NCBI RefSeq assembly: GCF_020360975.1
Contig: NW_025408692.1
Span: 53,441-117,440, forward strand
Length of the DNA: 64,000 nt
Direction: 5' to 3'
From: Hirsutella rhossiliensis
Lineage: Eukaryota > Ascomycota > Sordariomycetes > Hypocreales > Ophiocordycipitaceae
Program-made: the position numbers and the translations under genes
Notes under the pieces: generated by a model
The model's input: only the letters and a program-made list of their open reading frames with translations
The model's database searches: none
Told to the model about the DNA's origin: nothing
Shown: in pieces, positions 54,979-64,000 of the stretch
Layout of the letters: every line of letters begins with the position of its first letter
Numbering within the stretch: position 1 is the first letter of the stretch

Positions 54979-57287
54979 CTATAGCGCCCGCATCTCGAAC
55001 ATCTCATCCAACTTACCGATGGCCTCATCATAGGCGGCTATAATGGGCCTGTAAAGTTGGTCTGGGTCTCCTGCAGGTTCCAAAGCTCATCCTTTCGTCT
55101 TCGTCCAGGAAAGAGAATCTTCCTGATCCTCAAACAGAGAGGCTTGACAATATCAAGCCGCTCTGGAAACTCGCCCATAATCCTTTCGAGACCATTCATA
55201 GTCATGTCACCCTCCTTTGCTTTCAATGTCCCTGAAGCTTCCAATTTCCCAATTGCGTAAGTCGCTCTCCTCAGGCGGCTTCTCTTCACCACAAACCCAT
55301 TGCTCCATGAGTATCGCGCACACATCCAAAGCAAAACATAGAAAAACGACTCAAGATCATGCCGGTAGGTGTGATCGGCCTTGCAGCACCTCGACCGCCA
55401 TAAACTGCATCGTGCCAGTCTGGTGCCGCGCTCCGCTCGGGCCACTGTCTCTAACTTTGGCCAGGTCAAGGTCGATGAGCATTCCTTTGAAGTCCCTGGC
55501 TTCTTTGCGTCTGCGATGATAACGTTGTTTGACGAGATGTCGCGGTGGAGAATGTTGCCAGTGACGTAGAGAGACTGGTGTGCCCTGATAGCGTCTCGGA
55601 GCGACTCCAGCAGTTCCCTGATCGATTTGAAGTCGCTGATGACACGGCCGGCTGGTGAGACGACGAGGCAAGAATAGATCCTGTTGTCAAACGGATCCTC
55701 GCCCTAGAAGTATACAAGCTTGGTTTGGTCTTGCCGATCGACAGCTGCTCGTTAAAATCCTTGGCCAGCTTTAACTGTCTGTTGGACCGCCGCCTCTTGG
55801 ATCCAGAAATGTTTTCAGACGTGTTGTCAGAGGATGATTTGCGCTTGTGACTTGCTGTGCCCGTGCTTCCTACGGCCGATGGTAGATCTCTGAAGTGGAC
55901 ATCTTCATCCCGGAACCCGTGAGGTTTGGAAACTCCAGTCCCTTCCGCATGTCTGCAATGGTGGTGATTTGACGGTGCGCCACCACTCGCCACCCCTCCA
56001 CGCCCTTCTCTCCTGCCAGCTTGAGATGGTCCACCTCAGGTTTCCGCTTATCCGATGCCCAGGAGAACTTAGCAACATGCCCGTTTCGGGTGCGGTAGCA
56101 AGTAGTCCCGCGACACACGATAGCGCGCTGCCTGACTATCAGCCCCTCCAGCCTGACTCTTGTTTCGTTGCCGCTTGCGTCCTCCAGAGTGGCACAGCGA
56201 TGGCCCCCCTCTCGTTCAATGAATGTGTCTAGGCCCATCGCTTCGTCACTCATCGTAGCGTATCCAACAAGAGCTCGCACGAACTTGTCCGGCTCGTCGT
56301 GTATATCGAATGACCCCGAGCTAAACGGCCCAGACCGATCGAAGACCCAGAGCTCCATCTTGGAAGCGCAGAGGGAGAACGCGTGGACGAATCGGCGCGT
56401 CGGCTGGTCGGCGAGACACCTCGCACATACCGCGTGAGCTGGAGGAGAGTCGCCTTGAACTTGTCCTCCGATTTCTTTTGCTCTCCAACAACGAGAACGT
56501 CCTTGTAGGTAAATGTGCTGTTGGCTTTCCTGGCTGGCTTCTGAAAGAAGAGATCCATCTGGCCCTTCCGTTCCTTGAACTGGTTGGCGGTTCGGGTGGT
56601 GTATAACTTGTGGGGTGCATCAGTCAAGAAGCGTTCTTCAAGCGCACGGAGCCATGTCCAGACCGCTTTTTCATCGGAGGTGGACGGGAAGTCCGTCCAT
56701 TTCTTTCCGTCGTGCGCCACCATCATCCTCTTCAGCATTACTTTCTGTTCTTTGCGCCAGCTCTTGGAGTCGAAGAACTTGTCGCAGAATCCTCCCACAT
56801 TGCGAAAGGTGCAGTCTTTTATCTCGAAGAAGAGCTCCCTTTCGACAATGTCGCGCGTTTCGCCATCGGCAAGTCTGCTCGAGCTGGTCTTGACAGGTGT
56901 TCCCTTGTAGGTTGGGACGATGCTGGACGGAGGGGAAGTGAGGGCGCTGAGGGTGTCGATGAGACCGAAGACGGCATCCCAAATGACGACATCAGGAGCA
57001 TTGTTGACAACAGAGCGAATAAGAGGACGGAAATGGTCGAGCTTCACCCACCTCCTCGAACGAGTCGTTGTACAGAAAAGAGCTTCACCGCCAAATCGCC
57101 GCTTCCATCTGGAGCAGGGGTTAAACGCCGCGGTAGAACCCACCAAAGCTGACAGAAGACTGGCGATCTCATCCCGCAATGCTTGGTCGGTTTCGTCGCA
57201 ACCGCTTAGCTTGACCTGGGAACGGTCTAACGTATCATTAAGCGGGTTCTTGGAGATGAGGCTGATCTGTTGCTCTGTAAGGGTCAT
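54979..57287 (-). pseudogene. FunK1-type fungal protein kinase pseudogene
   Basis: Fungal-specific kinase of the FunK1 group, from the ATG at 57287 (MTLTEQQISLISKNPLNDTL). The first 285 residues are open and show the N-terminal FunK1 region (FFEIKDCTFRNVGGFCDKFF, TFTYKDVLVVGEQKKSEDKF). A single-base loss near 56430 shifts to MELWVFDRSGPFSSGSFDIH and GHVAKFSWASDKRKPEVDHL (Lys strand). The catalytic loop NILHRDISSNNVII lies near 55530-55560, the DFG-equivalent LIDLDLAKVRDSG at about 55450-55480, TGTMQFMAVEVL near 55395, and HTYRHDLESFFYVLLWMC near 55330-55375. The end PIIAAYDEAIGKLDEMFEMR stops at 54979. Frameshifts near 55880, 55690 (with a stop), 55500, 55375 and 55048 make it non-functional. 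All key kinase motifs remain readable, so inactivation seems fairly recent. Confidence 0.85.
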
Positions 57288-57549
57288 TTTTGAGTTGGAT
57301 AGAGCATGGGTGATTGTTTGGGAAGTAAATGTGAAAGCGAGGCAGAGGTAAACAAGTGGAATCTAAAGACGCGACTGGTCACGTGCGCGTCGCGGGCTTC
57401 CTGGGACCATGTATCTCTACTACGTAGCAGGTTAGGCGTCATGATACCCCGTACACACACACCCTCGCCACGTAGCCTCAGGAGATTTCACCAATGAACG
57501 TTGGTGCTTGTCGGTTTCATTGCATTAGTTCGGTCATGGTAATCTGGCT
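57288..57549. promoter_or_regulatory. Upstream region of the FunK1 relic
   Basis: Presumed 5' flank of the kinase gene. cacgtg-type and tacgta words are present (ggtcacgtgcgc near 57377; ctactacgtag near 57418). No box can be assigned with confidence. Confidence 0.3.
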
Positions 57550-57720
57550 GAGTTGCCAGCTGCAATTCTCGCCTGCAATTTTCCACGCCTGCAATTCTTA
57601 ACACGAACAACTCTCCCACCTGCAGTTCTCCACGTCTGCGATTCTCCTCGCCTGCGATTCTCCACGCCAACAACTCTCCTCACCTGCCATTCCCTACGTC
57701 TTCAAGCTCCAACGCCTCAA
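57550..57720. repeat. Degenerate minisatellite, unit about 16 bp
   Basis: About ten imperfect units of cctgcaattctccacg type (variants gcgattctcctcg, aacaactctcctcac, gccattccctacgt). Unit length wobbles between 15 and 18 bp. Confidence 0.7.
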
Positions 57721-57730
57721 TTCTCTACGA

Positions 57731-58132
57731 TTGGAATCGACATCCAAAATGTGCGCTATCAACGATTCGTCAATCTGCCGAAGTGGCGCAAGAGGCGTAT
57801 TTAGAGACCCAGTGCACCGGCGGCAGCGCTACGACACGAATTGCCGTTACATTGCTGAACATCGGGATACCGAGTTCCAGAACTTCTCCATCGCGGAGAT
57901 GATTCCTTTGGCGTTTTACACGCTTTCGACCGATCTAGAGAAGTGCCAGGATATTCAACGTGCAGGTCAAATTGCTGCTGAACGATACGAGTCTGACAAT
58001 TGCGACATATTTGGTGATTGGTCTTTTCTTGCTTTTTCCTGCTTTCGCTACAAAAGGGCGCTAATCGTCGCTCGGTTTACTTGCCTTCTTGCATGCATAA
58101 AACTACCCGTTGGTCAAAGGCAGGCGGGCTGA
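57731..58132 (+). CDS. Orphan ORF, 133 aa, unknown
   Basis: Open from ATG at 57731 (MESTSKMCAINDSS) to 58132; a second ATG is at 57749. The middle (YDTNCRYIAEHRDTEFQNFS then IAEMIPLAFYTLSTDLEKCQ) looks protein-like, with plausible amphipathic helices, while the last 35 residues look like read-through of non-coding sequence. No motif recognised. It directly follows the minisatellite. It may be a fragment of an unrecognised gene or chance. Confidence 0.3.
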   Translation: MESTSKMCAINDSSICRSGARGVFRDPVHRRQRYDTNCRYIAEHRDTEFQNFSIAEMIPLAFYTLSTDLEKCQDIQRAGQIAAERYESDNCDIFGDWSFLAFSCFRYKRALIVARFTCLLACIKLPVGQRQAG

Positions 58133-58289
58133 CCAACTTAACTGCCGTTAAGTTGGCCCAAAATCCGGGACAGCACAAAAACCCCGGACAATCCTGGGGC
58201 CTAGTAATTTACTAGAAAAGTGTTAGGAAGTTAGTACTTCTTCGAAAATACGCTAAAATCTAAGGTACTTAATTCTTAACAGTTGTATT
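58133..58289. other. Flank of copia element
   Basis: AT-rich, no gene. The five bases before the LTR are gtatt; the matching duplication would lie beyond the window. Confidence 0.4.
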
Positions 58290-58487
58290 TGTCGGGAGGT
58301 CTGTACTGCAGTAACGCAATGGGTTGTATTCAAGATGTCTTGCTAGGAAGGAGGAAAGGGAATGAGGGGGCACACTACGTGCCCTTTATACACGGATCCC
58401 GAGGTCCATACACGTGACGCTAAGGGTCACGTGTGCGTATGTCGCACCTCCCTTACAATCCTACTATCTATATGCTACATTCCCACA
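58290..58487 (-). repeat. Copia 3' LTR, 198 bp
   Basis: On the minus strand it starts tgtgggaatgtagc and ends ctcccgaca (TG...CA), with tataaaggg inside. The part shared with the window's end (from gaggtctgtactgcag) is identical over about 65 bp. Confidence 0.85.
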
Positions 58488-58599
58488 CTGGCAAATCTTC
58501 TTTTATCGCTGCAATCGCAGCAGCAGCAGGTGCGGGAGCGTAGCAGCAACCGCAAGGGTGCGAAAAGAGTGACGGTTCGAGCGGCAGCTAGCGGGAGGG

Positions 58600-61500
58600 C
58601 GTTCGACTGATCCTTCTATCCTAATCGTAAGGCTATTCGTATCGACGAGGCGTTCGAGGGCGCGGTTAGGCGATGCCTTTGTCATAGCATCTGCTGGGTT
58701 GTCTGCGCCGTTAATCCAGCGGATTTCTGTGATCTCACGCCTTTCGTAGGATTGACGTAGGCCATGATATCTATCATCAATCGCTTCTCCTTCGTTGTGC
58801 CTAGCTTAACGAGGCACTCGTAGAGAAAAAGAGTCGGTGCAAACGATTAGGGGGATAGGGGGAAGATTGAGGCGGTCTGTGATCTTCCGTATCGTCGTTG
58901 CTAGTGATATCCCAATATCGAATCCGTTGACCATGCCGTAGATCTCTGATGCTAGCACGCCTCGGTGACCCTCTTACACTTCGTTGAGCTCCAATGGAGG
59001 ACATTGCCCTTGATCCAGGTGGTCTTTGGTACGTGCGGTCTCGGTCTCATTGACTAGGGCAATGACGAAGCCTATCTGACGATAGGTCCTTATTGTTCGC
59101 AAAGGAACCGTCGGTAAAGACGATAAGCTTGGCATTGGCGAGGTCAATAGGGATATACGTTAGGCCTCGCTGCTGGTGGTCTTTCTGCCATTGAAGCCGC
59201 TTGTTGAGGTCGTGCAATCCTCTTCCGTAGGGGTTTGGACCTGGGCAGCAATAGAGATGTCGAATGAGGCCTCTGGTTGACAGATTGAAGCCACATACGC
59301 GCCACGGGCACGCTGTTCCACGTACTGTTGGGCTCGATCGTATGCCTTGATGTCGATGGGTTCGATCTTGGCTGCTTGACCCTTTTTTGAAGCAGTAGAG
59401 CGTTGTGGAAAGTGGTGTCTTGGAGGGTTATCTTTGCACAGTTGAAGTCAATGCTAGTACCCGGGTCATCGTTGTCTTCGGCTTTGCCCGAAATTGTGCC
59501 TTTAGAGTTCCGCTTCCTCTAGCGCGGAAAAACGTTGTGTGCCAAGCATAAGGGTATCGTCAGTCTGCATTCCCACAATCCCAAAGTTATCAGGTCCCTT
59601 ATTCGTAATTAGGAAGCATAGGTCGTAGGTTGATGTGGACATGTCGAGGTTATCGACATGATGCCCGTGGAGTTCGAAACCAATGGACTCCGGCCTCCGC
59701 AATTCCGTATAGGGCTTAATAACGCGAATGATTGTTCCTTCCGGGTATCTTCCTTCTAATTCGGCGGGAAGATGCGTGAGAATGGTGCGGAATAGTTCGG
59801 TCTGCGCCTGGGGATACGCTTGTGTGATGTCACGAAGAGAGAGGTCATGCCGTGAGAAGGAGGTCTGGGGATAGCAGAAATAAGCCGTTGACTGACGCGT
59901 TGAATTGTCGGGATTGCGTCAATGGGTGGTTTTCTCTTGGTCGTTGTGCCCTTGGACCACGAGCCTTGACTTCTCGTATGGTTTGGTTTCTTTGCCTTTA
60001 ACCTCGCGGACCATGAGATCGGAAGATGATGGTTCCCGTGCTTTGCTTCATTGTAGCGTTCGAAGCTAAACACTCCTCGTACCAATAGATCATCGATCTC
60101 CGTGCTATCGGATTCCTCAAAGGGTGCCTGGCGTTGTGATAATGCCTTCGTCCCGTAGCTTGATGGCTGGTTGGTAGGCATCTTCTTCCTTCTTGACTAG
60201 GAACGTCGTCTTTGGCTTGTTCTTCGACCAGGGCGGCCTCGCTTGCGCGGCGCCGGGGATTAGGAGCAGGAACAGGGGGCAGGGGAGGGGCAGAAACAGG
60301 AACAGAATCGCTCGCAGGATCAGAAACAGGAATGTCAGAATCATCCGCAGCAGCAGCAGCGGGGCAGGGATCGTCGTCTCGTCGCGGAAATAAGGCTGCA
60401 CAAGGGTGGAACGGAAGGTCTGGGGTCCGTTGATAGTATCAATTGTGACATTGGAGCCATCAATTGCACTAATCTTAAAGGGCCTTGCCAGCCGAGCTTT
60501 TCTCTCCACCTCGGACCTCGCTTTGCAGTGGGAGCGATAGTATAACGCCTGTTGATGATGGTCCGTTCTTTGTGTGTAAGGCGCCCTGCACTTGCCGCTC
60601 TGCTGAGCTGACGAAGCATTTTCATCGCTTTCTGGGCTGCGGCAGCCCTTTCAGGTCGTAGCAGAGGGCGAATCTAACGCCATTCGAGGTGAGGCGCCAA
60701 AGACTAGGAGCGTAGGGACAATGCCATTTGGCCCTGCTGTGTCGTTGATGGCTTTGATAGCCATTTGAAGGATCGATTCGGGGATGTGAGGTCCCGATTT
60801 CTGCGTGGAGGATCTCAAACGCACGGCGGAGAGGGGCATGATATCTTTCAACCTTTCCAACGGACCAATGTGCTTCCACAGGGACTTGCTTGCGAGTTAT
60901 CCCCATAAGCTTTGCCTCGTTACGGAACTCTAGGGAGGCAAAATTGGTCCCTGCGTCGTGCTTGATAGTATCAGGGGTCCGAGATATGTGTCTATCCAGA
61001 GGGCTCGGAGGGCTTCCACGTATCCTTTGCTGACATCGATAGGAGGAACCTGGCTGCTTGGAACGCTGTTGCTGTATCTACCACGTGCAAGACGGGGCGT
61101 TGAGGGGTTCAGGTAGAGCACATCAGCGACGATTTCGTAGTTGAATTCCTGGTCATCCTTTAGGGTGAATTTGAAGCGTCTTGGAGCTTGAGTGCATTTG
61201 ACAGTGATGACAGAATCTCGAGATGTTCTCTAGGATATCTATCGTCACATCGTTGTGGCCAGCTTGCCGTAGGAGGTTGTGAAGTCTTGGGACCGCTGGG
61301 TGCCCGAATCGACGATGAAAGTGCGGATCTCGCTCTCCGTGAGGAATGCGATAGCGGCCTCGTTGGTCTTAGGTAGGAGGAACCAAGGATGTCCCCATTT
61401 GCGGATAACCGGGAGGGTTGTTCGTCCGACAATAGTGTCTGTAAGGTTGTTGAAATAGATGCCTAGGCGATCCATATCAGCGAGAGAGAGGAGGAAGGGA

Positions 61501-63694
61501 GTAGGGGTCTTGAGGATATGGAATGTGATCCTTCCGAGAGGTGTTTTAAGGGCGATAGAGCCGAGGGATAGAATGGCTTCGCCGTTGCCGAATTTGATAG
61601 AAGCTTGGCCTGCTGTAGTCTTATCGAGCGTTATAGCAGGGTCTGCTCGTTGTAGAGCGATGCATTGGTCGTAGCCAGCTGTGGAAACCTTCGCGGCGCC
61701 TGTGTCAATTATGATGCCCTGGAATCAGAGTCTTGGTAGCGCTCCTCTATCATGAATTGGGAAGCAGGTGTAGCGTTGTTTTGAGAGGTGCTATACACGT
61801 CTTCCCCTGTGATCAGATGGTTGAAGGCTTGCTGGCAGAGCATTTGGCTTGTGTGCCACTGTTCTGGGTTGTTGTCATTATCTTCATTGTCGTCCTCGTC
61901 CCAGGGTCGTTAGCATCATCGTGGGCATCCATCTCGTGACCTTCAAAGTCAAGAACGTAGGCTGTAAGGTCCTGGGAGGTAATCCTATGAAGTGACAGTG
62001 GGCGACGTATTGGTCTCGGATCTTTGACGTTCCTCGGCAGTGTGCTTTGTAGACCAACATCCTTCCTTATTGCAGACGAAGCACTTCTTATTCCACGGGT
62101 GGTTGTGGCCGTAACGGCCTTGTGGGCGGTTAAAGCGTTGACTGTTGAAGATTCCCCGTGGAGCGTTGTAGCTGCCTCGTTGAGCGTTGCCTCTATACCT
62201 TCTATACCCTTCTGACCAAATCTTCCGCGATTGTTGTTGTATCTTCGATCGAGATAGTAGTGGTCATTGGGATCCATATGATCAGATGGTTCCTCGAGGT
62301 CTTGATGGTATTGAGGGCCTCCTTGAAGATAACGAGGCGCTATTCCGCGTGCAAGATGGGTCTCAACGGAAGAGCGAAGATCTGCAAAGGGGCTCGATTC
62401 CTTCGCGGGCTTGAATAAAGCGTATTCAAGTTCAGGAACACCGCGGCATGCATTAATAAGCGTTGTACGCAGTGGAACGTTTCCTGCATACGCGTTGCCA
62501 AAAGCTCGTTGGCATAACTGTAGCTTATCAGGAGTAGCTGAAGAACCTCGTGTAGAGATTTCGTAGCATTATCGGCACGGAGCTTGTTAGAAATAGTCGT
62601 CCATTCAGTATAGTAGTGAACGTGGTTAACTTCCGTATCGAAATGTTGCTTGATGCTATCGTATGCCTTGCGGAACGTTGAGGTCCAGTTAACGTGGTCA
62701 ATGTAGTACGTTTGGGCTCGGCCAGTAAGGATTCGAGGAAAAGAGCGTGGAATTGGTCCGGCTTGACCTGAATGTTATAACAGATACTCATAAAGATGCG
62801 TAGCTTATCATCGAGAAGGTCATAGGGTTCCCCGCATAGTTCTTCTCTTTGTCCCAGATCTTGGTGAATTTCTGTTGTGTGTCGGCATCGACGATGCCGT
62901 TCGGGATGTCGGCCGGGAAGCGTTGTGCGCTTCGAGGATGTGGGAGAGAGGTTCTGCTAGAACGATGCTCTGTTGCTGGAACTGATAGCTTGTAGGATGT
63001 ATTGTTCGTTGGGGAAGCGTAGCAGTCGTTGTGGGCGGTTCCGCAATTGTCGTAGCGGGAGGAGCAGGAGCGTCGGAATAGGCTAACGGCGTGGATGGCT
63101 CCGCCGTGTTGGAGGTGGGAGGGTTCTGCGTTAGTCGTCTCTCTTTTTGTTGTATAGCCTCCGTTCCTTTATCGAATTGGGTTACCATGAATTCGTTGTC
63201 GGGCCAGGCTGGTGGGTTATCGATCGTCTGTAGGAAGACGAGCTGTGGGATGATGTGGTCACCCTTTTCTCCTGTATAGATACCACGTCTCTTTAAAAGG
63301 TAACGTAGCTCCTTCGAAATTCCTTTGGCATCTTTCTCACGTTGCCTCGGTCCACTGTTGGAAGTGATCCTGGAAGAATTCAAGGATATTAGTGCCATGA
63401 AGGTGTACGTTCTCCTCGCATTCTGACATAAATCGTGCGGTATATGTCATAACAGCTATTCTATCTTCCTCTTGTGGCGTGATCTCATCCTCCCATCAGG
63501 TCGGATCGATATCCTGATATTGGGTCTTTGGGATCGTGAGATTTTGGACCAATTCCCCTTGGTCGAGGAAGGCGTCGTTCCTCGTAGAGGCGGGGTTCGG
63601 GGTTGGGGTCGTGCTTGTCATTGTGAGGGTTGTCACGTAGTTGTCGAATCGTGAGGGCTGTCACGTAGTTGTCGAATCGGCGTTGTGGACGCAC
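58600..63694 (-). pseudogene. Copia gag-pol polyprotein, frameshifted
   Basis: Gag at 62300-63694 (KEKNYAGNPYDLLDDKLRIF, YYIDHVNWTSTFRKAYDSIK), with the knuckle KCFVCNKEGCWSTKH near 62050-62100. Protease region near 61690-61750 (DTGAAKVSTAGYDQC). GAG-pre-integrase His/Cys finger near 61180-61320 (LHRRFGHPAVPRLHNLLRQA). Integrase core with DTATAFQAA, TIKHDAGTNFAS and EAHWSVGKVERYHAPLRRAF near 60770-61090, supplying the three acidic residues. RT at 59500-60100 has IDAIPTIQRVSQRLI, IIRVIKPLYGIAEAG and the catalytic strand FGIVGMQTDDTLML (TDD for the usual VDD). RNase H scraps reach 58600 (LIVCTDSFSLYECLVKLG). Many frameshifts (for example near 62925, 61480, 60540, 60110, 59700) make it non-coding. 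Confidence 0.82.
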
Positions 63695-63927
63695 ACACTT
63701 AATGTAACCGTTAGAGTGAAGTTGGAAGGATCTATCAATGGCCTACCGGGAGCTAGTTGGTTGCCGGGTCCGGGTAATCGTAGAGTCCTTGATCTTAGCA
63801 TAGAAACCTCCTCTAGGTCCAACCAGGGTCAATATCGCTAGGAATATGGTAGTTGGGCTTTCGAAGAGTTGCGTTCTATCTCTTCTTCCTTGCCAATCTG
63901 TGATCGACCAAATCGATCACTGATCAG

Positions 63928-64000
63928 TGTCAGGAGAGGTCTGTACTGCAGTAACGCAATGGGTTGTATTCAAGATGTCTTGCTAGGAAGGAGGAAAGGG
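63928..64000 (-). repeat. Copia 5' LTR, partial
   Basis: Begins tgtcaggagaggtctg and is cut by the window edge. Differs from the left LTR only in the first few bases (tgtcagga against tgtcggg). Confidence 0.85.

Larger units (their letters stand above)
58290..64000 (-). mobile_element. Ty1/copia retrotransposon, runs off the window
   Basis: Left LTR at 58290-58487, partial right LTR at 63928-64000, internal region on the minus strand with gag, protease, integrase, RT and RNase H in copia order. Confidence 0.88.

Noticed and set aside
1..64000. CRISPR arrays, rRNA, telomere repeats
   Set aside because: No regularly spaced repeats, no rRNA-like conserved blocks and no ttaggg arrays were seen.

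Overview
The window is a transposon graveyard from a filamentous fungus, most likely a Pezizomycotina ascomycete. The reasons are short introns with GT...CTAAC...AG signals, a FunK1-type fungal kinase relic, and a set of fungal element types: MULE transposases with SWIM and zinc-knuckle tails, BED-finger hAT elements, pogo/Tc1-like elements, a Crypton, Helitrons with a DUF6570-type front end, a Tad-like LINE, Ty3/gypsy and Ty1/copia. I see no rRNA, tRNA or CRISPR. Almost every coding region is broken by frameshifts, truncations or nested insertions. The species cannot be named from the sequence.

Layout. 1-3996: C-terminal part of a MULE transposase split by hAT-1, with an exact 8-bp duplication. 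4000-12014: relic of pogo-1, adjoined by decayed hAT-2 and interrupted by hAT-3 (8-bp duplication). 12236-14724: MULE-2 on the minus strand. 15061-15190: a scrap of LINE reverse transcriptase. 16043-16565: a small three-exon gene with CCAAT and TATA boxes that encodes a predicted 78-residue secreted peptide; it is the best candidate for an ordinary host gene. 16902-18930: truncated piggyBac joined to the N-terminal half of pogo-2. 19033-42732: two full Helitrons and one truncated Helitron, head to tail, with transposition genes on the minus strand. Each full copy also carries a second, divergently transcribed gene, and copy B is interrupted by an internally deleted LINE. 42733-44725: gag-protease part of a gypsy element with its 5' LTR. 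44975-53965: pogo-3, with long inverted ends, carrying hAT-4 in its leader and a Crypton inside its DNA-binding coding region. 53903-57287: two kinase-like pseudogenes, the longer one FunK1. 57550-58132: a degenerate minisatellite and an orphan ORF. 58290-64000: a Ty1/copia element running off the window.

How it fits together. The locus records successive insertions. Three of them (hAT-1 in MULE-1, hAT-3 in pogo-1, Crypton in pogo-3) interrupt coding sequence whose frame visibly continues on the far side, and the LINE in Helitron B can be checked against an uninterrupted copy in the same window. The most unusual structure is the Helitron array: copies B and C abut with no spacer, and a short 3'-end segment is duplicated in front of copy A. 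This is what rolling-circle replication past a terminator, or repeated insertion at an existing Helitron end, would leave. The most system-like content is the two-gene Helitron: RepHel plus a divergent gene whose product I do not recognise. By eye, differences between Helitron copies mix transitions and transversions, so pervasive repeat-induced point mutation is not obvious.
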